Below are positions 11,417-21,228 of a DNA stretch of 64,000 bases, one piece after another. The DNA comes from Paramecium tetraurelia (taxonomy: Eukaryota; Ciliophora; Oligohymenophorea; Peniculida; Parameciidae), in contig NW_001798980.1 in NCBI RefSeq assembly GCF_000165425.1, positions 211,545 through 275,544 on the forward strand, written 5' to 3'. Position 1 is the stretch's first letter. Every line of letters starts with the position of its first letter. The translations under genes were made by a program, and so were the position numbers. Below the pieces are notes generated by a model. It did no database searches. It was not told where the DNA came from and was given only the letters and a program-made list of their open reading frames with translations.

Positions 11417-12141
11417 ATTTATTATTATTATTATATAAATATTGATATCTATATTTTGGATTGAAATACTACAACTAAAAGTAAATATCGAATATAATCC
11501 AAATTATCATATTACAATGATTAATACAATATATGGTAAGATAATCAATTAGTTTCTCAAAAAATAAACATGGAAATAAAAGAATTATTGACAAGATGGC
11601 TAATTCGATAATTCAAATATTCCAAAACTATCTTAGAACTCAACTACCATAGACATACTTTCCAGTTCTTAGCAAAAAAATGGTTTTCTCGAGAAAAAAT
11701 TTTCCTTTAAGCAGATGTGTATCAAATTAGCGTCAGTTGCATATGAATTACTTATAATTTAAATGATTTATATAAAATCCATTAAATAATAGAATAAAAG
11801 ATAATCAATATACGAGTTCCTATATAGGGTCTATTAAATGACCTATTTCAAAGGTAGTTTAATTTAATGTCTTGATCCTTTAAATACTTATAAAATCAAT
11901 ATTCTAACTATATATTCTCAGAAGTCGAGTCTTAATAAAATTAATGCAAATAGTTATGCATTATCAAATAATTATGGATATATTTTATATATTTCAAATA
12001 TAAATATAAATATAAACATAAACATAATTTTTAATGATTTTATATGCAAAATATTGATATCTTAAATCTTATAATAATTTCTAGGTATAGTCATTTTCTT
12101 GTGTTTTTGATTTTTAATAATGTTTATTTAAATAAAAAAAA
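11417..12141. other. Non-coding stretch, about 725 bp, with one short ORF
   Basis: AT-rich. Contains a plus-strand ciliate-code ORF at 11570-11746 (58 aa, MEIKELLTRWLIRQ start) with a plausible but unrecognised composition. Otherwise nothing is seen. Ends at the 3' terminus of the tRNA-Lys gene. Confidence 0.4.
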
Positions 12142-12215
12142 TACCTTCCAAGGGATTCGAACCCTTGATATGCGGCTTAAAAGGCCGACGCTTTAACCAA
12201 CTTAGCTAGGAAGGC
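12142..12215 (-). tRNA. trnK-UUU: tRNA-Lys (anticodon UUU)
   Basis: The minus strand folds as a 74-nt cloverleaf. The acceptor is GCCTTCC/GGAAGGT with discriminator A (first pair G-T). The D arm is GCTAAGTTGGTTAAAGC. The anticodon loop is CTTTTAA, giving UUU. The T arm is AAGGGTTCGAATCCCTT. It is followed by a T run typical of a Pol III terminator (T7 at 12134-12140 read on the minus strand). No intron. Confidence 0.93.
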
Positions 12216-12299
12216 AACTTGATGAATAAAGGGGCGAATTTGTAAACTTTTAAAATATGATATGAAATTATTATTTTGTTTAATTTTTAAATAATTTTA

Positions 12300-13590
12300 T
12301 CATTTAATAGGCTTATTGATTTCAAAAATTTTAATGTTTAATTCATTTGATATCTGTCTTGCAATATTGTATAGAAAATGAATATGGATGAAAATGCTTG
12401 ATAAAGCAATGAATTAAATTAATAATCCTTCATTTAGTATTGGCTGTCCTAATAGTTATCCTGAAATTGTATTTATTAAGAGAAGAATAAAGAAATAAAT
12501 AGAATTCAAATATGCTGGCAATGGCGTATTACAAACATGATTCAAAGCTACAATACCTACTGATTTTGACATAGTAAAACCAATTGTGTACATATAAGCT
12601 CTAACATGCTGTTCAATAGCATTAGTTTTTGAGAAATATATATTATAGAGTATGACAGCATTGCAAAACAGGAAGTATCGAAGTTATTTAAATAAAGATG
12701 ATGCTGTGGTGAATTTGCGTATTTTGAATATTCTAAAATGATAATATGAGAAGCTGTTACACTGAAGGCATAGTGATTAAGACAGATGAAGCAAAAGCAA
12801 CTAGAACAAAGTGGTTGACTTATAGCTCATAAAGAGTGGGTAATTTAGTCAGCCACCAATCACATCCTATTAATTTATGGATAATCACATATTACCGAAA
12901 TAAGCAGTGATTGCAAAGAAAATGGCTACACTAATGGTGCCTTCTGCTGCAGCATTAATGATTGGCAGATTCATTTCATGTGTATAATATTCTTCATGAG
13001 CAATTAAATAAAATGGTATGGATGGGATGATATAAAGAACAACTGAAAAAATATTATTTCCAACTTACATGGCGGTGGTTAGATTTGTACCTAAATAGTG
13101 ATTTACTTGTTACCTTATAATAAAATAATCATAGAATCAAAATTATGGTCTAAGATCATCCCTAGTGGTGAAGAATTTCCTGATAAAATTTATATTCAAT
13201 CATACTTGTTCTTCTAGCTTACTTTCCATCTAAATTATCAAAATTCTGGGATACTGATTATTATTACCATATAAAGCATATGGAGAGTGGCTGTAAACCA
13301 CAACAACCAATTTGGGATGAATCCATTAAATGTGTCACCCATAACAAAATAGAAAACAATGTGTGGAATTATCACGCATATCAATCCCAGTAATGTGAGC
13401 ACATTAGGCCTAAATGTATGGTTTGCTTAAAATAGTACGCAACATTCAAAGGAACGAATTTTAAACAATATTCAGCAATCGGTGAAAGTATGTAATTATA
13501 AAGCAATGATAGATCTGATCCTTTATAACGATAAGTATGAAGGTATTTTAAATGATCAGAAGAGATGAAGTCATAATTTAGGTATTTCAT
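12300..13590 (-). CDS. CDP-alcohol phosphatidyltransferase, second copy
   Basis: At least five short introns (29, 22, 26, 23 and 29 nt, plus one or more in the 3' half) join to a multi-pass membrane protein. Signature residues are intact: DNLDGKQARR, eight residues, GMILDHNFDS, i.e. D-x2-DG-x2-AR-x8-G-x3-D-x3-D. VAPNVLTLLGLICVI precedes it; YIIPSIPFYLIAHEEYYTH, HVRAYMYTIGFTMSKSVG and LYNIARQISNEL follow, as in choline/ethanolamine phosphotransferases. Same reaction class as the copy at 2747-3937 but clearly diverged, so an old duplicate. Start ATG 13588-13590, stop TGA 12300-12302, 85 bp from the tRNA 5' end. Confidence 0.85.
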
Positions 13591-14209
13591 TAATATTTTT
13601 TATTTTTTTAACTGTTCCTTAAAAGTATAATTCTAATTCTTAAAGAATATTCTTAAATCAAAAGATTTATTTTTCAAAGAAATCTCAGAGATACATTGGG
13701 CAAAACTAACAAAAAGCGAGAGAATTAGAAAATATACTATAATAAAGAATCTGAAAGTGTAATCAATCGATTAATCTAACCATTATTTTATATAAATTTC
13801 AGTAAAACAATAGGTCCTGATTCCTATAGCCTTGTGACTTCAACTTCAAAATTCTATATAATCAACTCCTATAATTTGTTTGTGTCCCTATACAATAATT
13901 CAGTTTGGCTGGTATTCTCTATCTATAAATTAAAAATGTCTATAATCTCTGCATAGTCCACTTTTATTAAGTCTCAAAAATATCAATTACTTTAAATTTT
14001 ATGCAATGATTCATGAATCTCCAATTATTATAAAAATGAATGCTAAAACTTGCACAAGGGAAACTACGAAATAATTTTTACCATTGTTTAATGATATAGA
14101 TTTATTCCATTTAGTAGGCATGTTTTTGGACATTCTTTAATTACATTATACATACTAACAAATTATTAACAATAAAATTAGCTCATTCAATTAATAATTT
14201 CAGGATATA
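13591..14209. other. Non-coding stretch, about 620 bp
   Basis: Spacer between divergent 5' ends. No supported frame on either strand. Confidence 0.5.
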
Positions 14210-15141
14210 ATGAATTCATGGAATTTAATTAGAAATACAATTGGACTATTTGGTTCTGCTGTCCATGAAGGATAAACAATAATTGGAACTGAATTAGCAC
14301 CTAGAGTACTTCGAAAAGGGGGATTGATATCGGCTCTCTATAATTTAGGATGAGAAATATGTAAGGGAAAGGTTTTAGGACGAATAATGTTAAGAGTAAG
14401 TTGTTTAAGAACAGCCAGCAATTTGGGAATATTAATGGAGAAATACGCAAGAGAGTATATGAAATAGCCTCTAAACAAAGATTCATGCTAAATATAGGAG
14501 GAGACCATAGTGTGGCTTGTGGATCTCTACATGGGTTGCTTGAACATTACAGTTATGAATTAAGGGTCATTTTGGTGGATGCTCATGCAAATTGCAATTA
14601 TGAACTTGATTTAAATAGGAATTCTCATGGGATGCCTTTAGGACATCTTTATGGAGCTATCACTGAGCAAATTAAAGGATTTGAATGGTTGAAACAACGA
14701 TTGGATACTAAGAATATCATATATGTTGGAATTTGAGATATTGATTATATGGAGATAGAATTCATCAAAGATCAGAAGATTGTACATTATGGAATGGATG
14801 AGATAATTGAGTTGGATATAGGGCAATTAATGACACTGATTCTAAAATAATTTGAAGGAAAACCTATTCATTTGAGTTTTATGTCGATTCAATTGATCCA
14901 GAGTTTGCTCATGGGACTGGAACCTTGGTAGACAGAGGGATCAAATCAAGGGAAGTTCATAAAATTTGCTGAGTCTCGATATTTGATAGACATGGATTTA
15001 GTAGAAATCAATCCTTAATTAGAAAAGACTCCAGAACTAAGAGAGGAATTTTTGGGGATTTTTAATAAGTATGACGTATTGCTCTTATTAAGATTGGCAG
15101 GATTCAAGGTACTTAGAGAGTTGCCTTGGGTATAGAATTGA
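14210..15141 (+). pseudogene. Arginase pseudogene
   Basis: Broken but unmistakable arginase. In order: GLFGSAVHEGQ...GTELAPRVLR, the LNIGGDHSVACGS metal-site strand, VILVDAHANCN, LGHLYGAITEQIKGFEWL, IIYVGI-stop-DIDY, GKPIHLSF, VDSIDPEFAHGTGTLVDRG and IDMDLVEINPQLEKTPEL. Lesions seen: TGA at 14351-14353; a frame change between there and about 14400; TGA at 14734-14736 where arginases have Arg (G-[LI]-R-D-[VI]-D); a one-base loss at 14880/14881 in the SFDVDS metal-binding motif; and one extra A in 14961-14964. The usual DAHxDxN motif has Asn in place of the second metal-binding Asp. No set of normal introns repairs all of these. It was once an ureohydrolase converting arginine to ornithine and urea. 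Confidence 0.9.
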
Positions 15142-15270
15142 TAGCTTCAGCATTAGGCAGAACTTTGGTGTTATGAAATATTATTATGTGTATTTAATTT
15201 TATATCAAAACCATCCTTGAAATATAATAAATCTTAGACTTTTATAAAAGAAAATTTTGATGAATTTCAA

Positions 15271-16311
15271 ATGAGAAATGAAATCGATTATTAATATAAT
15301 TTCAAGATGCTACAAAAAGAACAACAAGACAAATTTAAAGAATTCCTTGAGAAAAGAAATAAGGGAAAACTCTACTCCAAATATAAAAAGATAGAAACTG
15401 AAGCAAAGATATGTGATCTAGTATTTGATGACCAAAATTTAATTGCAGCACATGATGTAGACATTGCAATTTATCATATTGATTAAAAAAATCAACTTTA
15501 GTCAGAATTAATTGAAAATCTACATTCCTATTTGATATACTCTATATGTTTCAGCAAATCAAGCAATATGTTTTTTACAGCAGGATATGAAAAGGAGATA
15601 AAATTATGGTAAAAATATGATAATCAATGGAAATGTGTATAAATACTAAATGGTCATAAAGACTCTGTTATAGTTTTGCTGTTGAACAAAGATGAAAATT
15701 AGTTGTTCTCTAGAAGTAGAGATAAAACGATTAAAATATGGCAGAAACAAGATGAGATCTGGAGTTGTATTTAAACAATACATGCCCCTTCTGGAATTAT
15801 CGATTCTTTATGCGTAAGTCCATAAGGAAACGCACTATCTTTTGGATGTAAAAATAATTTATTTATTTGGTACAACACAAATTTCAATAAGTGGAGAAAG
15901 TATTAAGCAATAATATCTGCTCATACCTAATTAATAGAATCTGTTTGTTTTATGTCGGATGATGCATAAATTGCTTCAGGGGCAAATGATATAAAATTAT
16001 GGAAGAAATGTGCAGTAAATCAATAGTATAGATTGACTCAAATAATTTCCACTTTGGGTAATGTCTCAATAATGGAGTATAACAACTTTAACTCACTCTT
16101 GATAGCCGTAACCAATAAAAAGTTTGTTTAAATCTGGAAGGCAGAGGATGATTCCATCTTTTCGCCTTAATAAACAATTCAAGTTGAGAAATCGGATATT
16201 TTTTATGAGGAAACTCAATTTTATGAGGTTGTTACTATGTCTCAAAATGGATAATTCTTAGCATTAAAAGATAATTACAACGACTATGTTGATATTTGGA
16301 AATTGAATTGA
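15271..16311 (+). CDS. WD40-repeat protein
   Basis: Intronless, 346 residues from ATG 15271 (or 334 from the in-frame ATG at 15307) to TGA 16309-16311. WD repeats are plain: EIKLWQKYDNQWKCVQIL, GHKDSVIVLLLN, SRSRDKTIKIWQKQDEIW, NNLFIWYNTNFNKW, ASGANDIKLWKK and KKFVQIWKAEDD, ending DYVDIWKLN. Six or seven blades would form one propeller, with a short helical N terminus. Many Paramecium WD proteins of this size exist. The spacing resembles CIAO1-like propellers, but the specific role is not determined. Confidence 0.8.
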
Positions 16312-16625
16312 TATAAATTAAATATTATATTAGATGGTTGTTTAATATTTATATAGTTAATTAATAATAATAGTGTTAATAATTATACTGATGGTTTCTG
16401 ATAAGAGAACACATCTCTTTCCTTCGACTCTTGTTTTCATTGGTTGATCCTGACTCAAAATGAGTAAATCATTCGAATTTTGGATAAGATTTCTTGGACT
16501 TTCAAAAAATACAATGTTTCAAACAAATATTCTTAGTCAACCAATCATAATACAGAATTAATATTTTAATAAACTTAAAACCCCCTCGATATAAATTCAA
16601 AAATTAAATTAAACAATCAAATAAA
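16312..16625. promoter_or_regulatory. Histone H3 upstream region, no coding seen
   Basis: A 314-bp gap between the WD40 stop and the H3 ATG. It is AT-rich apart from a mixed stretch at 16395-16460. It must hold the H3 promoter, but no motif can be assigned from sequence alone. Confidence 0.35.
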
Positions 16626-17048
<423 letters not shown>

Positions 17049-17300
17049 TCAATTAATATTATATTCAATTAAATGTGTTTCATCTCTTAAAAGCAACATA
17101 TTCTCTTTATTTTTTTTAGAAATCTAGAAATTTAGAAATTTTTTATTATAATTCTGAATTGGGATTTTAATATATGATTGAGTATATTTTAAAATGAGTT
17201 TGATTAGGATTTTTGGAATTATTTTAATTTATTTCCTAAATCTATCAGGATGCCATTTGCGCATTAAATTTTACAATATAAACTATAATTTTAATACTTT

Positions 17301-18019
17301 ATGAAAAAACTTGATTAAATTATTAAAGGCTTAAACAAAACTGAAGGAAGGGATAGAGTTTGTAAAACACTTTAATATGGGGCGAGGTTTTTATCTTGGT
17401 ACTTCGAAAAATATAGCGAGCTCGATAAAGCAACATAATTTAATAATTTATTTAGTATGAATGAATATCAAATAATAAGTGGCGATTAGAGAAGCTAGAA
17501 AAATATTTAGATTAGCTAAAACTTTAAATGAAATTTAATTTATCATAGAAATGATCAAAGAAAATTCAGAAAATCTAAATCAGATAACAAGAATATTAAA
17601 AATATTTGCGAGAATCTGGTATTCACTATTTTGGTATCATATCTCAATCTACTAGGCTTTTCGATAATCTAAGCATCCTGGCAAAAATTTAGATAATTAA
17701 TTCTAACCAAAAGGTCTTAAATAAAATTGCAATGACTTTTTGGACCATTGGAATACTTACAAATCTCTTTGAAATATTGAGAGATTTAATTGGAAATTTT
17801 TCATCATTGAAGAAATATTCGAAATCTGCTGAATACAAGGAAATACATAGGAGAATCAATACGAATTGCTTGAATCTTATAAAAAATTTCTGTGATTTAA
17901 TTCCAGCAGGGACAGGCAGTGAGTTTTTCTAAAAGATTTTTGCCTCTCATCCAAATCATGGAGTTGTTGGATTTGCAGGATTTTTAGCAGGTGCGATATC
18001 AACATATCAAACCTTTTGA
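17301..18019 (+). CDS. PEX11: Peroxisomal biogenesis factor 11 (PEX11)
   Basis: 223 residues after two introns (25 nt, GTATGAATGA...AATAAG; 22 nt, GTATCATATC...TACTAG). The N terminus is diagnostic: GLNKTEGRDRVCKTLQYGAR then FLSWYFEKYSELDK. The middle has REARKIFRLAKTLNEIQ and ARIWYSLFWLFDNLSILAK. The C terminus is NLIKNFCDLIPA followed by HGVVGFAGFLAGAISTYQTF, the family's final hydrophobic segment. PEX11 proteins elongate and divide peroxisomes from the membrane. Start ATG 17301, stop TGA 18017-18019. Lies 252 bp after H3 and only 28 bp before the next gene's ATG. Confidence 0.9.
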
Positions 18020-18047
18020 AATAAAGTTAATTAATTATTTTATATTA

Positions 18048-19832
18048 ATGAATAATTATCCTTAAAGTGGAAATTTTTAGGTTTTTCCTATTCCAGAGAA
18101 CATTAAAATCTTACAAAATTTTAAGAGATGGAGGAGAACTGGCGAAAATCTGAATGGAGCTATAATGATTGGCTTACTGGAGCATTTTCAAATCAATAGT
18201 CAATCTGAAAAAATATAACAAATGATAAATAATATGCAAAGCGCCTCAGATGAACAGATCATAAAAATGAGAAATATATTAAACAACTCATTGCAATATT
18301 CGAAAGGACAATAACAATAAGATTATTTAATAGATTAACTAAAATAATAGGACCCTTTTAATATTTTCCCAAGTAAATTCATTTTGGAATACCTTAAAAG
18401 AGTAAAAGGACATGTTTCTGATGAAGCAGTCATACCAGTTTTAAAAACTCATTTTTAGGTTAACATACTAGTCATCAACGACGATTATGAAAAAAAGGCT
18501 TATACAATATTAGATCCAAAGGACAGGGATCAAATAATTTTATGCAATTTTGATAGATATTATTATGTGATACAAAAAGAGCCTGGTCCTTAGTTATATA
18601 AGTGCCAATTCTGTTAAAAGCAAATCTCTGAGGACTATCATAAAATGAAATGCAATCAAATTATTTGCTATTAATGCTTAAAGAAATTTTTTGAAAAAGG
18701 TAATAGCATTGTGCAATGTAAGGAGAAAAACTGCACTTAATCAATAACATTAAAGGAATTTCAAAATATCTAGAATAAACAGAAAGAAATGGAGAAATCC
18801 TAAATAAATTAATCAAACATATAAAAAACTGAAGAAAGTTAGTAATATTACAAAACATATTGTAATAAATGCAAAAATAGAATGAGTCAGGAGAGCTTGC
18901 TTTTACCTTTGGGTTGCTCTCATAGCTTTTGCAAAAGTTGTCTGTAACAATGCTTCAGTTTGCTTCCAAGCGGAATCGTTACATGTATCTAAACAAGCTG
19001 CAAAGGAAAATTCATTCAAAAAGATTTGGATTCTTTTATCAAAGGTTAGAGTTTTAAACCAATAGAACCACCACCAACATAAATAAATAAAAATTAAACC
19101 TAAAACATGAGTTAATATATAACTCCATTAGGTAATTAAGAACCGGTTTATTAATGCGAGGGCTGCTTTAAGGATTATTAGTAATCATCTATTTATACAT
19201 CTGAATGCTTACACAAGTTTTGTAAAATATGTTGTGATAAGGAGATTTCCAAAAACATCAGTTGCTTTTAATGTTACAAAGTAAATTGTGGGTATAAGTT
19301 AAAGATTGAAGATATTTAAAAATACTTTTATAAAAAAATTAAAGGCAAGACTTTTGGTGAATGCGCTAATTGTAAATAGGAATGCAAGATTTTTGAGTCC
19401 TTTCAAAATAGCTGTTATCATTTAATTTGTTATAGTTGTGTCAAATAGATTTACACAGAGGGCCTTAATCCACAATGTAGGTAATGCAAAGCTTCGATCA
19501 TTTCAAATGATTTAGACGATTACTATCTACCACAAGCTTCATAAGAAATTCAATAATTCGAGACTATTGAAACCAATATCAAACCAGCTTCTTGTACATT
19601 TTGCAATTCTCCTTTTACGGATTACAATTTATAACAAGACATACCTTGTTCACTTCATACTCTAGGATCTTGTTGTGTGATATTTCCATCAAACTGTCCA
19701 TAGTGTCAAATTGGTTCTTTGATTATTGAGAAATGTAATTTGCATATTAATTTTTTAGAAAAACTAAAATTTTATTTATTGCAAAATACTATGGATAGAT
19801 TTTATTTTGCCTCTGAGAGCTCGATTAAATGA
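18048..19832 (+). CDS. Cys-rich RING-like protein, possible ubiquitin ligase
   Basis: 594 residues, no intron needed. Residues ~1-170 are helical without Cys clusters; a segment near 125-180 (VSDEAVIPVLKTHFQ, then VNILVINDDYEKKAYTILDP) resembles the end of an otubain/OTU fold, but no catalytic Cys-His set is seen. From ~185 on there are repeated zinc-type clusters: CQFCQKQ...CNQIICYQCLKKFF, YCNKCKNRM...CSHSFCKSCLQQC, CEGCFKD...CLHKFCKICCDKE, CANCKQEC...CYHLICYSCVKQI and CQFC/CPQC near the end. The alternation of C-x2-C with C-x-H-x-(F/L)-C-x2-C recalls RING/IBR-type E3 ligases. Start ATG 18048, stop TGA 19830-19832. Confidence 0.72.
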
Positions 19833-20305
19833 AGAATTCTTTGTTATTATCATCATTTATTTTTATTAATTTATATCATTAAAAATAGTCAGCAATGAAA
19901 TTTATTGATGTTCTAGCCTACATTAGAATTGGGTATTAGATAAATAAACCCAATTTGAGAATTTAAGATTGGAGATCCAAATTGTAATTTAGATAGAAAT
20001 ACATTTATTATATTAATTAATAAATTTCATAATATAACTAACAATATTTTTTACATAAATACAATCTTTCATTGTCTATTATTTCACATTTTTTTATTTC
20101 AAAGCCTAATAGTTAAAGTCAGGAATTGATTTAATTCACTGCCATATATGTTGTAAGCATATTAGAAAACATATAAATGATTTTAAATGATAAAATATTA
20201 AAGAATTTATATTTTGTAAAAATGCACAAAATAAAAGAGAACCAATTGATTTGATGCAAAAATAAATTATCTACACTTAATAATTATTATTATCAAAAAA
20301 TAAAA
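19833..20305. other. Non-coding stretch, about 470 bp
   Basis: AT-rich spacer, no supported frame. It ends at the 3' side of a tRNA-like gene, where a T-rich Pol III stop sits on the minus strand. Confidence 0.5.
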
Positions 20306-20375
20306 AGGGATTGGAAAGAGTCGAACTTTCTTATTCTTTATGAGGACTAATGAATGCCACCTTGGCACAATCCCT
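20306..20375 (-). tRNA. tRNA-like gene A, anticodon unclear
   Basis: 70 nt on the minus strand with a perfect 7-bp acceptor stem (AGGGATT/AATCCCT), a TGCC/GGCA hairpin in the D-arm position with a GG-containing loop, and a 5-bp T arm (GAAAG TTCGACT CTTTC, box-B-like). A T5 run follows immediately. The anticodon arm is odd: the best pairing is TTCATTA/TAAAGAA with one mismatch, leaving loop GTCCTCA (CCU in the usual position). Alternatively CTCATAA, a Met-like loop, is visible but has no 5-bp stem. It may be a diverged tRNA, a tRNA with a tiny intron, or a tRNA-like RNA. A paralogue lies at 21109-21179. Confidence 0.55.
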
Positions 20376-21108
20376 TTGTTCTGATTTAAATTCTCTTTCA
20401 AGTGTTTAAATACATTTTTGTAAACAATTCTCTCTCATTATCCACTCCAACAAAAGTAAACGCCGATAATTATGCGTGCCTTTGTATTACTAAAACTTTA
20501 TTTACTATTTTATTCACTAAATGTTGTTTGATGCATTTAAAGTATCCATCATACAATTATTTATTGATCATGTTATAAATTGATAATCTGTATATTATAT
20601 TGATTTTAAGCTATCAACCTAAAGTATTTGTGTTGTTGAGAGTTTTTTCAGTTGATGAGGACGAGAAAACTGTTGACACAAGTTGTAATAAAAAAAATTG
20701 GAAATAATTTATTTTTCTGGTTTCTTCTGATCAGGGAAAATTTATTAATAAATATCAAATGATTGGCCTAAAAGGAGAAAATCAAGGCTGAATCTGGTAA
20801 TTATGGAAGGAAAGAATGATGACATTGCATTGTTTATGGTTCTATAATTTTTTAGAGTAGTCAGATAAATTCGATAATGTTTATATCTTAAGAATTGAAG
20901 GGTTATAACTTATAGTATACTATCATGGTATAGACTAATAGGATTATTACAAGAGTTATTAAAAGAAGGTGGGAGCATGATTTATAAAAATATGTTTTGT
21001 TTTGAGTTAAAAAATCAATTTTATTGCTTGAATACTCGAATATCTTAAATATCTAATTAAGATATAAAGGATTATCGAGGGTAATTAATCATTTGGAGCA
21101 AAATAAAA
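20376..21108. other. Spacer between two tRNA-like genes, about 730 bp
   Basis: No intact gene. A plus-strand run near 20805-20885 (ALFMVLQFFRVVRQIRQCLY) resembles the arginine-containing helix of a voltage-sensor-type membrane protein but is bounded by TGA stops; it could be a relic or chance. Confidence 0.35.
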
Positions 21109-21179
21109 AGGGGTCGGAAAGAGTTGAACTTTCTTTTTTATTCTTTGGACTAATAAATGCCACCGCTGGCACAACCCCT
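21109..21179 (-). tRNA. tRNA-like gene B, paralogue of gene A
   Basis: 71 nt on the minus strand: acceptor AGGGGTT/GACCCCT, D hairpin TGCC AGCGGT GGCA, anticodon arm TTTATT/AATAAA with the 9-nt loop AGTCCAAAG (CCA can be placed in it), T arm GAAAG TTCAACT CTTTC, then a T5 terminator. Compared with gene A, the acceptor pair A-T has become G-C at position 5, a compensatory change that argues for a selected structure. Only ~50 bp from the start of the coiled-coil gene at 21229. Confidence 0.55.
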
Positions 21180-21228
21180 CAATATCCTGTTAAAGAAGTA
21201 AGAAATGAGTATATATAGTTTTGTTGTT

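Noticed and set aside
20306-20375. Selenocysteine tRNA because UCA occurs near the anticodon loop
   Set aside because: The acceptor is 7 bp with a 5-bp T stem and there is no long variable arm, unlike tRNA-Sec.
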